The notes beneath the pieces are model-generated. The model did no database searches. It was given only the letters and a program-made list of their open reading frames with translations, and had not been told where the DNA came from. From Rhizosphaericola sp047606825 (GTDB lineage: Bacteria > Bacteroidota > Bacteroidia > Chitinophagales > Chitinophagaceae), in NCBI GenBank assembly GCA_047606825.1, contig JASGDY010000102.1, forward strand, positions 1 to 24,950: a stretch of 24,950 nt of DNA. Direction: 5' to 3'. This document shows, one piece after another, positions 6,966 to 14,284 of the stretch (position 1 is the stretch's first letter; every line of letters starts with the position of its first letter). The translations under genes were made by a program, and so were the position numbers.

Positions 6966-7017
6966 TCATCTCTTCGCTCTTCGGAATGTTCCGAAGAGCA
7001 TTCCGAAGGACAGATGA
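6966..7017. other. Two mutually exclusive hairpins in the mqnC-lysA gap
   Basis: CTCTTCGGAA (6977-6986) pairs perfectly with TTCCGAAGAG (6989-6998). CTTCGGAATG (6979-6988) can instead pair perfectly with CATTCCGAAG (6999-7008). TCATCT/AGATGA (6966-6971/7012-7017) encloses both. No gene was found in the 302-base gap 6907-7208. It could be a switch-like RNA or a degraded palindromic repeat; nothing identifies it as a known riboswitch. Confidence 0.45.
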
Positions 7018-7097
7018 AACGGATTTTAAATACGTTTTTATCATGGGTTCAGGATATGTTCCGCTGATGTTCCTAACAGCATAGCAAGAAATCTCTA

Positions 7098-7121
7098 TCG
7101 GTCGGTGTCCGCACCGACCGA
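7098..7121. terminator. Hairpin TCGGTCGGTG/CACCGACCGA
   Basis: A perfect 10-bp GC-rich stem with a TCCG loop lies 88 bases before lysA. It is followed by AATAAAAG rather than a T run, so it is a possible weak terminator or leader hairpin. Confidence 0.4.
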
Positions 7122-7156
7122 AATAAAAGAAATCCAACTTCCCTCCTCAAAAGCCG

Positions 7157-7180
7157 TTTTTACTTTTTACTTTTACCTTT
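7157..7180 (+). repeat. TTTTTAC heptamer array before lysA
   Basis: TTTTTAC, TTTTTAC, TTTTACC, matching the tract at 3922-3943 for 23 consecutive bases although the surrounding sequences are unrelated. Confidence 0.65.
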
Positions 7181-7208
7181 TTAAAATTTATCAATTTTTC
7201 TCAATACA

Positions 7209-8417
7209 ATGGCACTCACCCAAGAGCAGCTTATCTCGGCTGCACAACAATTTGGCACTCCGCTCTATGTCTACGAAGCGGAAAAAATAACGCAACAATA
7301 CCAAAAGCTGACATCGGCTTTTGCGGAAACTAAGACTCGTTTTTTCTATGCCTGCAAGGCGCTGACCAATATCAACATCTTGAAGCACGTCGAAAAGCTG
7401 GGAGCCAACGTGGACTGTGTGAGTATCAACGAAGTGCTGCTCGCCCTGAAGGCTGGTTTCTCGCCCGACCGCATCATGTTTACGCCCAATTGTGTCGATT
7501 TTGAAGAAATCGAAGCGGGCAAAAACCTTGGTGTGCATGTCAACATTGACAATATCCCAATGTTGGAGGAGTTTGGCAATAAGTTTGGCGATTCCTATCC
7601 GATTTGTATCCGTCTCAACCCGCATATCATGGCGGGCGGCAACTACAAGATTTCCACTGGGCATATCGACAGCAAATTTGGTATTTCCATACATCAGTTG
7701 CGCCATGTCGAGAGGGTTGTCAACAGCACCAAACTCAACGTAGTCGGGCTGCACATGCATACCGGTAGCGAAATCAAGGACATCAATGTGTTCTTGCAAG
7801 GGCTGGACGTGCTGTTGGATATTGCCAAAAGATTTCCCAACTTACAGTTCATCGACCTCGGAAGCGGATTCAAAGTACCCTATAAACCAGAGGACATGGC
7901 TACGGACGTGGACGAACTGGGACGGCGTGTCTGCCAAATTTTCAACGATTACGACAAAGAAATAGGAAAATCCCTGGAAGTGTGGTTCGAGCCGGGAAAA
8001 TACCTGGTCAGCGAATGTGGCTATTTTGTCGTGAAGGCCAATGTCATCAAGACCACCACGGCAACGGTTTTCGTGGGTGTCGATTCGGGGTTCAACCATC
8101 TGATACGTCCGATGTTTTACGATGCCTACCACTATATCCAAAACATTTCCAATCCCAGCGGACCGGAACGCATCTATACGGTCGTGGGCAATATCTGTGA
8201 AACAGATACATTTGCCTGGGACAGAAAGCTGAACGAGGTGCGGGAAGACGATTTGTTAGCATTCAGCAATGCCGGTGCGTATGGATTTGAGATGAGCAGC
8301 AACTTCAATTCCAGACTCAAACCAGCCGAAGTGTTGTTTGTGGACGGTGAAGCGCATCTCATCAGAAAAAGGGATACCTTTGAGGATTTGCTGAGAAACC
8401 AGGTGGTGATTAATTAA
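7209..8417 (+). CDS. lysA: Diaminopimelate decarboxylase
   Basis: Final step of lysine synthesis: PLP-dependent decarboxylation of meso-diaminopimelate to L-lysine in the cytoplasm. The 402-residue protein belongs to fold-type III (alanine racemase-like). FYACKALTN carries the PLP lysine (K50). DLGSGF (216-221) and FEPGKY (260-265) hold the cofactor phosphate and substrate. CETDTFAWDR (330-339) provides the catalytic cysteine from the partner subunit. NAGAY follows near the C-terminus. The gene stands alone after a 300-base gap with hairpins and a TTTTTAC tract. The last codons run into an AATTGAG-type heptamer array. Confidence 0.95.
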   Translation: MALTQEQLISAAQQFGTPLYVYEAEKITQQYQKLTSAFAETKTRFFYACKALTNINILKHVEKLGANVDCVSINEVLLALKAGFSPDRIMFTPNCVDFEEIEAGKNLGVHVNIDNIPMLEEFGNKFGDSYPICIRLNPHIMAGGNYKISTGHIDSKFGISIHQLRHVERVVNSTKLNVVGLHMHTGSEIKDINVFLQGLDVLLDIAKRFPNLQFIDLGSGFKVPYKPEDMATDVDELGRRVCQIFNDYDKEIGKSLEVWFEPGKYLVSECGYFVVKANVIKTTTATVFVGVDSGFNHLIRPMFYDAYHYIQNISNPSGPERIYTVVGNICETDTFAWDRKLNEVREDDLLAFSNAGAYGFEMSSNFNSRLKPAEVLFVDGEAHLIRKRDTFEDLLRNQVVIN

Positions 8418-8432
8418 GAATTGAGAATTAAA
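8412..8432. repeat. AATTGAG-type heptamer array at the lysA 3' end
   Basis: AATTAAG, AATTGAG and AATTAAA follow in exact phase, and the first unit contains the lysA stop codon. The array is short, so part of the match could be chance. The rest of 8433-8542 shows no gene or clear promoter. Confidence 0.5.
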
Positions 8433-8542
8433 CGTTTTCATTATGTAGTTAAGCGTTCATTGCCTAACGGGTATGCACATTATTCAGCGTACAGCATAAT
8501 AAATCGTCGATTTGTTCCTAATTCCAAAAATCATAAATCAGA

Positions 8543-9334
8543 ATGATTGAATTAAAAGGTGTCAAGAAAAGCTTTGGCGACAAGCCGATTATCAAGGGCG
8601 TGAACATGGTCATGGAAACCGGGAAATGTAACCTCATCATCGGGGCGAGCGGCAGCGGCAAAACCGTATTGACCAAGTGCATCGTCGGTCTGTTCACACC
8701 CGAGGAAGGCTCCATTGCCTTTGACGGTGAAGACATGGTCGGGATGGACGTAAAGGAAAAGAAAAGCCTACGCCAACAGATTGGCATGTTGTTCCAAGGC
8801 TCTGCCCTTTTTGACTCGATGACGGTGGCGCAGAACGTAATGTTTCCATTGGATATGTTTTCGGGTCTGTCGTACAGGGAACGGAAAAATAGGGTCGATG
8901 AAGTATTGGCGCGTGTCAACCTTTCGGAGGCCGCCGACAAATATCCTGCGGAAATCAGCGGCGGTATGAAAAAACGTGTCGGTATCGCCCGCGCTATCAT
9001 ACTCAATCCTAAATATCTGTTCTGTGACGAACCCAACTCGGGTCTCGACCCGCAGACCTCCCTCCTCATCGACAAACTGATTCACGAAATCACAGTGGAA
9101 TACAATATGACAACCGTTGTCGTCACCCATGACATGAACAGCGTGATGGAAATCGGCGACCATATCGTATATATGTACCAAGGTAACGTACAGTGGGAAG
9201 GCTCCAACAAGGAAATCATCTACAGTGACGACAAACTGCTGAACGACTTTATCTTTGCGTCGGACTTCTTACAGGACGCCAAGAAGATGCGGCAGATGGA
9301 AGACGCAAAAAAAGGAATTGAGGTAAGGAAATAA
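8543..9334 (+). CDS. mlaF: MlaF-type ABC transporter ATP-binding protein
   Basis: A 263-residue ATPase of the Mla/Mce phospholipid-transport class, which works at the inner membrane with an MlaE permease and an MCE-domain protein to move lipids between the membranes. Walker A GASGSGKT (34-41), Q-loop Q85, signature ISGGM (138-142), Walker B YLFCDE (158-163), D-loop SGLDP (166-170) and H-loop H196 are all present. The GMLFQGSALFDSMTVAQNVMFPL segment (81-103) is typical of MlaF rather than of sugar or peptide importers. Neither MlaE nor an MCE protein is adjacent: lysA lies upstream on the same strand and a convergent gene lies downstream, so the partners must be elsewhere. Confidence 0.85.
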   Translation: MIELKGVKKSFGDKPIIKGVNMVMETGKCNLIIGASGSGKTVLTKCIVGLFTPEEGSIAFDGEDMVGMDVKEKKSLRQQIGMLFQGSALFDSMTVAQNVMFPLDMFSGLSYRERKNRVDEVLARVNLSEAADKYPAEISGGMKKRVGIARAIILNPKYLFCDEPNSGLDPQTSLLIDKLIHEITVEYNMTTVVVTHDMNSVMEIGDHIVYMYQGNVQWEGSNKEIIYSDDKLLNDFIFASDFLQDAKKMRQMEDAKKGIEVRK

Positions 9335-9342
9335 TTACCCGG

Positions 9343-9379
9343 CGTATTTTGTGCATCTGCTCAAGATGCCCAAAATACG
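9343..9379. terminator. Bidirectional terminator between convergent genes
   Basis: A 16-bp stem, CGTATTTTGTGCATCT against AGATGCCCAAAATACG, with one mismatch and loop GCTCA. It lies between the mlaF-like gene and the convergent ABC permease gene. There is no long T run. Confidence 0.6.
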
Positions 9380-9454
9380 TAGTTCCTGTTCCGTTCGTTC
9401 TGCAATCATTACAATCCCTAATGTCGTAGGGCAATTACACAATAGGCAACACAG

Positions 9455-10579
9455 TTAGTGTTTTGAAGTATTCCTGACCGTTGTACCCTTATCCTCCGTG
9501 ACATACTCGTAGTGGTAGTAGTTGCTTGCGAACAGGATAAAGCCGACTGCAATAAAAACCAATCCCAACAAGGAGAATATTTTGAAGGGTGTGAGAAAAA
9601 GCTGGCCAATCAGGAATAATGCGCTTACGCCCATGAATTGTGAAAAATCCGTCTTCTTGTCCCATAGGATATTGTATAGTAATAGTTGCGTTCCTAACGT
9701 ATAGATGCAATATTCTAGCGTGTTGATATCTCGTAGACCGGAACGATAAATCCATACCAGCAAACACTCCGGTACTATAATCGCAACGCCGGTCACGAGC
9801 AGTTGACAGTACAGCGTATAAAGGGATATCGGTAGTTGTCTCGTGAAACGAAGTCCTGTATTGAAAAAAACAAAAACATCATATAGTAGGACTAAGTTTG
9901 CGCCCAAGGAGGCTGCCCAAAATATGGAAAAGTCACTTAGGTAAAAACTATCACTGTTTCGGATAAGTGGAATCGACAATGCCAAAGTGCTTGCAATCTT
10001 GCACCATAATAGTTTGCTTCTCTTTTCTTTCCATATATAGTTGCATAAAAGCCCTGTAAAAAAATGGGGAATTTTTATTTTTATGTTGGGAAACGTAATG
10101 TTTTTAGACCGGTTGTTGATATGTTTCGTGACGATGATAGTTCCTGTAAACAAGAGAACGATTAATGCTATAGTAAGCGTGTTGCTATTGTTATATAAAT
10201 GATTGGAATAGCCGACAAGGATTGTTGCTATTGTATATAATAATATAGGTGCAAGCAATATCATCTGCAATCCATATATTATTGTTGCTTTTCTTTTATT
10301 GTCTAATAGGCATAAGGATTGTAGGAACCTGTTTTCATGTTTTCTGAGAAGGTTTATTTGGAAGATTATTGTATTGAGCGTGTATATTCCTATCGACAAT
10401 ATATAAAATAACAATGCTTTCCCATTGGTATTGATGTAATACATCAAATGTTTATGTAGCTTGACCGGTTGCTGTACCAGTCCAAATAAAGCCATAAACA
10501 ATACGAGCATCCACCAGGCATTTCTTTTGTAAAAATCTTTGACGATGATTTTGGATAATATGTGGTTGACAATGTTCAT
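9455..10579 (-). CDS. Polytopic membrane protein, probable ABC exporter permease
   Basis: A 374-residue, strongly hydrophobic protein. Hydrophobic stretches near residues 24-38, 54-75, 105-123, 135-149, 190-205, 223-243, 260-277, 292-306 and 318-350 suggest roughly eight to ten membrane spans. No known permease motif was recognised. The assignment rests on context: its ATG overlaps the stop of the upstream ATPase gene by four bases, so the two are translationally coupled. The gene is clearly richer in A and T than its neighbours and uses many ATA, AAT and TTA codons, which suggests horizontal acquisition. The substrate is unknown; export of a peptide or lipid is possible for this two-gene layout. 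Confidence 0.7.
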   Translation of the reverse strand: MNIVNHILSKIIVKDFYKRNAWWMLVLFMALFGLVQQPVKLHKHLMYYINTNGKALLFYILSIGIYTLNTIIFQINLLRKHENRFLQSLCLLDNKRKATIIYGLQMILLAPILLYTIATILVGYSNHLYNNSNTLTIALIVLLFTGTIIVTKHINNRSKNITFPNIKIKIPHFFTGLLCNYIWKEKRSKLLWCKIASTLALSIPLIRNSDSFYLSDFSIFWAASLGANLVLLYDVFVFFNTGLRFTRQLPISLYTLYCQLLVTGVAIIVPECLLVWIYRSGLRDINTLEYCIYTLGTQLLLYNILWDKKTDFSQFMGVSALFLIGQLFLTPFKIFSLLGLVFIAVGFILFASNYYHYEYVTEDKGTTVRNTSKH

Positions 10580-11199
10580 GGCAATAGTCGGAGGTTTTTG
10601 TTTTCGATTGTGAGTGTTTGTATCGGCGTATTTATTGAGAAAGGTTGGTGGGATGTGATGATGAATGAAATGCCATAGCGATACACTGCTTCTATGGTTG
10701 AGATGATTGTTTTCATCGATTCCTCGTCCAATGTAATGAATGGTTCATCCAGGAAAATCCATTTCGGAGTACCAATAAAAACAAGGATGAGCGACAGTTT
10801 TTTGAGCATACCACTTGAATAGGTGCCGACAGGTTGTGGCAACGCATTTTCGAGGTGTAGTTTTTGGGCGAGCATCCATGATGTTTGCAAGCTTCCTTTT
10901 TTAGTGGCAACAAAGAAATCGATGAGTTCCTTTCCTGTCAGGAAATCTGGAAAGATTGGTTCCGCTTCTGCATAGTTGATATATTGTCTTTGCTGTATTT
11001 TTTTCTTTTGTAAATCAATATTGTCCAGCATGACTGAACCCTTAAAAGGTAAGATGCCGCTGAGCGATTGCAGTAAGGTAGATTTGCCCAAACCGTTTTC
11101 CGCTTTTAGCCAATACAGCCCGTCTTCCAACGTCAATGCAGGAATGTCCAAAATGGTCGTCGTGCCATAACTTTTCAAAAAAGAATTAAAGGCAATCAT
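10576..11199 (-). CDS. ABC transporter ATP-binding protein (two-component exporter)
   Basis: A 207-residue ATPase with a variant Walker A, AENGLGKST (33-41), where Ala replaces the usual first Gly. The signature YSSGM (127-131) stands in place of LSGGQ. Walker B WIFLDE (147-152) and the H-loop TSHQ (H184) are normal. Glutamates (NYAEAEP, 75-81) occupy the usual Q-loop area, as in some CcmA/bacitracin-type exporter ATPases. It is short, consisting of the nucleotide-binding domain only. It is the first gene of a two-gene unit with the downstream membrane protein and is divergent from recQ with about 42 bases between. The changed motifs keep Walker A Lys and Walker B Glu, so ATPase activity is plausible. 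Confidence 0.85.
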   Translation of the reverse strand: MIAFNSFLKSYGTTTILDIPALTLEDGLYWLKAENGLGKSTLLQSLSGILPFKGSVMLDNIDLQKKKIQQRQYINYAEAEPIFPDFLTGKELIDFFVATKKGSLQTSWMLAQKLHLENALPQPVGTYSSGMLKKLSLILVFIGTPKWIFLDEPFITLDEESMKTIISTIEAVYRYGISFIITSHQPFSINTPIQTLTIENKNLRLLP

Positions 11200-11241
11200 T
11201 TTTTATCAGTTCCCGAAAATAAGATAATATTGTTTCCGAGT

Positions 11242-13143
11242 ATGCCGACATCCATTGAAATACTGAAAAAATTTTGGGGATTTGAACAGTTCCGGCCTTT
11301 GCAGTCCGATATTATTGACGCAGCCATATCAGGTAAGGACGTGTTGGCGTTGATGCCGACGGGCGGTGGGAAGTCTGTCTGTTTCCAAGTGCCGGCGTTG
11401 ATGCGGGAAGGTATCTGTATCGTCGTGACGCCGTTGATAGCGTTGATGAACGACCAGGTCGCACATCTGAAAGACAAAGGTATTCCGGCAGTTGCGCTAC
11501 ATTCCGGACTGAATTTTTACGAGCAGGATTCGGCATTGAGAAAGTGCGCGATGGGCGACTATAAGTTTTTGTATCTGTCGCCGGAACGCTTGCAGTCATC
11601 GGATTTTAGGGAATATCTCAACGACATGCATGTCAACCTGATTGCGGTGGACGAGGCGCATTGTATTTCGCAGTGGGGATTTGATTTTCGTCCGTCCTAT
11701 TTGGAGGTGACCGTTTTGCGCGAATATTTTCCTGATGTTCCGATATTGGCATCGTCGGCCTCTGCGACGGAGCGTGTGCAGAAAGATATTGTACAATATT
11801 TAGCATTTAAGGACTATAAGATTTTTTATAGTTCGTATAGGCGTGACAATATTTCTTTAAGTGTTTTTCAGACGGAAAGTAAAATAAATAAAATCGTTGA
11901 AGTACTCCAAAACGTAGATGGGACAGCCATTGTGTACTGCAAGACGAGAAAGTTGACACAAGATATTGCGAACTTGCTGCACCTATATAAAATCAATGCG
12001 GACTATTACCATGCAGGGTTGACCCAGGAAGAAAGAACCGCAAAACAGGAGCAATGGACGCAAAGCAGAATCAGGGTAATGGTCTGTACCAATGCTTTTG
12101 GAATGGGTATTGACAAGTCAGATGTCCGTGTCGTCATACACCATGATGCGCCGGATTCTTTGGAAAACTATTACCAGGAATCGGGACGTGCCGGACGTGA
12201 CGGAAACAAATCCTACGGTGTATTGTTGTATTATCCCGATGATGTCAAGGACCTGCAACTTATGCCAGATATACGTTTCCCATCTTATGAGTTCATTCGG
12301 AAATGCTATCAGCACATTGGCAATTTCCTGCAAGTTCCGGTCGGTGATGGTAGAGGGAATTTTTATGACTTTGATTTGAATCGTTTTATTAAAACGTTTT
12401 CACTGCATCCGCTGAAGACGATATATGCGCTGAAAGCCTTGGAACAACAGGGCTTTCTGGAGTTTAACGAATCCATTTTCCTGCCTGCGAAAGTAGTGTT
12501 TACGGCCAACCGGGAAACACTTAACTATATCGAAGACAGCGAACCTGGACTCGACCGCGTTGTGAAATGTTTGCTGCGACTATATGAAGGCATATTGGAT
12601 CATCGCGTTTCTGTTTTTATAGGTCAGATAGCAAGTTATTGCCATATCGGCGAAGATGAGGTGAAAGAAAGGTTGTTGCGTCTACAACGGTATCAGATAT
12701 TGGAATATTTACCTAACAAGGAGACACCGCAGATTCATTTTGTGGAGAACCGCGCTCCGGCGGACTATCTTAATTTTAACCATCAGTTTTATCAAAACAG
12801 GAAAGAAATATACCGCGATAACATAGCGTCCGTCGTTCGTTATATAGGATTGGAAGAGTCCTGCCGTATGGATTTTCTATGTCAATATTTCGGGCAAGAA
12901 GACCAGTTTGAATGTGGTATCTGCGACAATTGTCTGGCCAGTAAAAAAGTGCACTTGACGATAAAACAGGTTGTCAACACAAGCCAGGTAATTCTGGATA
13001 TTATTCCCTACGATGGCATTTTGTTGTCTGATTTAAAAAAACGATTGGACTGGCAGGACGATGATATTAAAGTGTCATTTGAAAAACTTTCGGAAGAGGG
13101 GCTGGTGTATTTTGACCAACATGGAAAAATAAGAAGGAAGTGA
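11242..13143 (+). CDS. recQ: ATP-dependent DNA helicase RecQ
   Basis: A 3'-5' superfamily 2 DNA helicase for recombination and stalled-fork repair. From the ATG at 11242 it has 633 residues; an in-frame TTG at 11230 would add four. Motif 0 FGFEQFRPLQ-like FWGFEQFRPLQ (11-21), Walker A TGGGKS (40-45), DEAH (137-140), the aromatic-rich loop following it, and QESGRAGRDG are all intact. The zinc cysteines are C541, C558, C561 and C564, about 160 residues later than in E. coli RecQ. An extra stretch separates helicase core and zinc site, and there is no recognisable HRDC domain. This fits a second, divergent RecQ type known in Bacteroidota. Confidence 0.93.
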   Translation: MPTSIEILKKFWGFEQFRPLQSDIIDAAISGKDVLALMPTGGGKSVCFQVPALMREGICIVVTPLIALMNDQVAHLKDKGIPAVALHSGLNFYEQDSALRKCAMGDYKFLYLSPERLQSSDFREYLNDMHVNLIAVDEAHCISQWGFDFRPSYLEVTVLREYFPDVPILASSASATERVQKDIVQYLAFKDYKIFYSSYRRDNISLSVFQTESKINKIVEVLQNVDGTAIVYCKTRKLTQDIANLLHLYKINADYYHAGLTQEERTAKQEQWTQSRIRVMVCTNAFGMGIDKSDVRVVIHHDAPDSLENYYQESGRAGRDGNKSYGVLLYYPDDVKDLQLMPDIRFPSYEFIRKCYQHIGNFLQVPVGDGRGNFYDFDLNRFIKTFSLHPLKTIYALKALEQQGFLEFNESIFLPAKVVFTANRETLNYIEDSEPGLDRVVKCLLRLYEGILDHRVSVFIGQIASYCHIGEDEVKERLLRLQRYQILEYLPNKETPQIHFVENRAPADYLNFNHQFYQNRKEIYRDNIASVVRYIGLEESCRMDFLCQYFGQEDQFECGICDNCLASKKVHLTIKQVVNTSQVILDIIPYDGILLSDLKKRLDWQDDDIKVSFEKLSEEGLVYFDQHGKIRRK

Positions 13144-13187
13144 AAAGTTAAAGTGAACTGCGGATGATTGTTGTGTCCACTGACCAC
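13137..13187. repeat. Heptamer-like arrays at the recQ 3' end
   Basis: The recQ stop lies within AAGTGAAAAGTTAAAGTGAA (about 13137-13156). On the minus strand GGTGGTC and AGTGGAC (13187-13174) repeat the motif seen after argH and the outer-membrane gene. The 45-base convergent gap to the transglycosylase gene contains nothing else. Confidence 0.4.
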
Positions 13188-13188
13188 C

Positions 13189-14202
13189 TTACCCCAATAA
13201 TTGTTTAAAACAAGCGGCGAGGATGTCGTTTTTTTCTTTAAGGAATTGGTCCATCTTGTCGCTGGGAAGCCTGAGTTCATAAGACTTTCCGTTGGCCAAT
13301 ACTTTGTTGATGCCGGGGTTGAGTTTGTTGAACAGGGTGGGGGCGATGTCCAGTTTTTGGCAGATGATGTCGCCGTTGTAAAAACCTGTCAAGAGGCAGG
13401 TTGTGGTATTTTTCTTGTCTTCTTCGGTCAAAGCCGGTGTCGTAACCGTATTTTCCGCGAAATCTTTTGTTTCACTTTTGGTCATGGTCGTGATGCCACC
13501 GCTTCCTTCAAAAAAATAATGCGTGCTGATAAATTTCTTGACGTGGTTGCGTGTTTCCTGCGGGAGATAATATTGCAGTTTCCAAAAATCGTCGCTTCCT
13601 GATTTGCGCATCGCTTTACGCACCGCACCAGGGCCAGCATTGTATGCCGCGATGACGAGTAGCCAGTCGCCGAACTGGTTGTGGAGTTCCGTCAATAGTT
13701 TGGCGGCGGCGACGGTACTTTTTTGGAAGTCCATCCTTTCGTCGGTACCGTTGCTGACTTTCAACCCAAAACGCATCGCCTCGTCGTACATCAACTGCCA
13801 AGGTCCGACGGCGCCTGCCCAGGAGCGCATACCCGATTGCAGGCTGCTTTCTATCACGGAAAGATATTTCAGTTCCAGAGGAAGATGATATTGCGAAAGT
13901 ATCTTGTCGTAGATATGGAAATAAGGCCGTCCCCAGTCTTTCATCCGCGTCATTTCATGTTTTTCCCTTTTGACATATTGGTCCTTGAACGCGACGACCT
14001 GCGGATTCAACCCTGCCTGTGCATTGCCGCTTGCTGTGATGGTTGGCTGCTGTGACGGAAGCAAACTTTTAAACTCTGATTTTGTCGGTGTGGAGTCGGT
14101 CTGGGCATGGACGGAAAGGGCAATCGCCACTGAACCCAACAGGTTGAGTCCATAGCAATACGTTGCAACGTGTAATTTTTCTATGTTTTTCCGTCCAAAC
14201 AT
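13189..14202 (-). CDS. Lytic murein transglycosylase (SLT domain, MltD-like)
   Basis: A secreted enzyme that cleaves the glycan strand of peptidoglycan with 1,6-anhydro ring formation. From the start chosen the protein has 337 residues. A hydrophobic signal segment (about 15-33) ends SVHA before QTD. The SLT domain spans about 95-205, with the catalytic glutamate in SVIESS (E118), GAVGPWQLM and AAYNAGPGAV (185-194). The C-terminal 65 residues look like one degenerate LysM repeat. The frame is open to an ATG at 14229, but a perfect -7 element lies inside that extension, so ATG 14202 is preferred. It converges with recQ. Confidence 0.9.
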   Translation of the reverse strand: MFGRKNIEKLHVATYCYGLNLLGSVAIALSVHAQTDSTPTKSEFKSLLPSQQPTITASGNAQAGLNPQVVAFKDQYVKREKHEMTRMKDWGRPYFHIYDKILSQYHLPLELKYLSVIESSLQSGMRSWAGAVGPWQLMYDEAMRFGLKVSNGTDERMDFQKSTVAAAKLLTELHNQFGDWLLVIAAYNAGPGAVRKAMRKSGSDDFWKLQYYLPQETRNHVKKFISTHYFFEGSGGITTMTKSETKDFAENTVTTPALTEEDKKNTTTCLLTGFYNGDIICQKLDIAPTLFNKLNPGINKVLANGKSYELRLPSDKMDQFLKEKNDILAACFKQLLG

Positions 14203-14208
14203 GATGTG

Positions 14209-14216
14209 CAAAGATA
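14209..14216 (-). promoter_or_regulatory. -7 promoter element TATCTTTG, decides the transglycosylase start
   Basis: Perfect TAnnTTTG on the minus strand, six bases (CACATC) before the ATG at 14202. The predicted transcript start falls between the element and the ATG, so the mRNA would be nearly leaderless and the upstream ATG at 14229 would not be transcribed from it. Confidence 0.6.
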
Positions 14217-14284
14217 GCTTAATGCCCATGCGTTTACATTTCTAAGAAAAACATTCTCTTAACGCTATGGAGCGTTCTGCTTTT

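Noticed and set aside
5797..7137. 446-codon open frame on the minus strand across mqnC
   Set aside because: It is antisense to a clearly recognisable mqnC, matches no family pattern and arises from the codon bias of that gene.
7098..7208. Lysine riboswitch before lysA
   Set aside because: None of the conserved lysine-box elements are visible; only simple hairpins and a TTTTTAC tract are present.
2481..8432. Heptamer arrays as CRISPR
   Set aside because: Units are 7 bases without spacers of constant length, and no cas genes are present.
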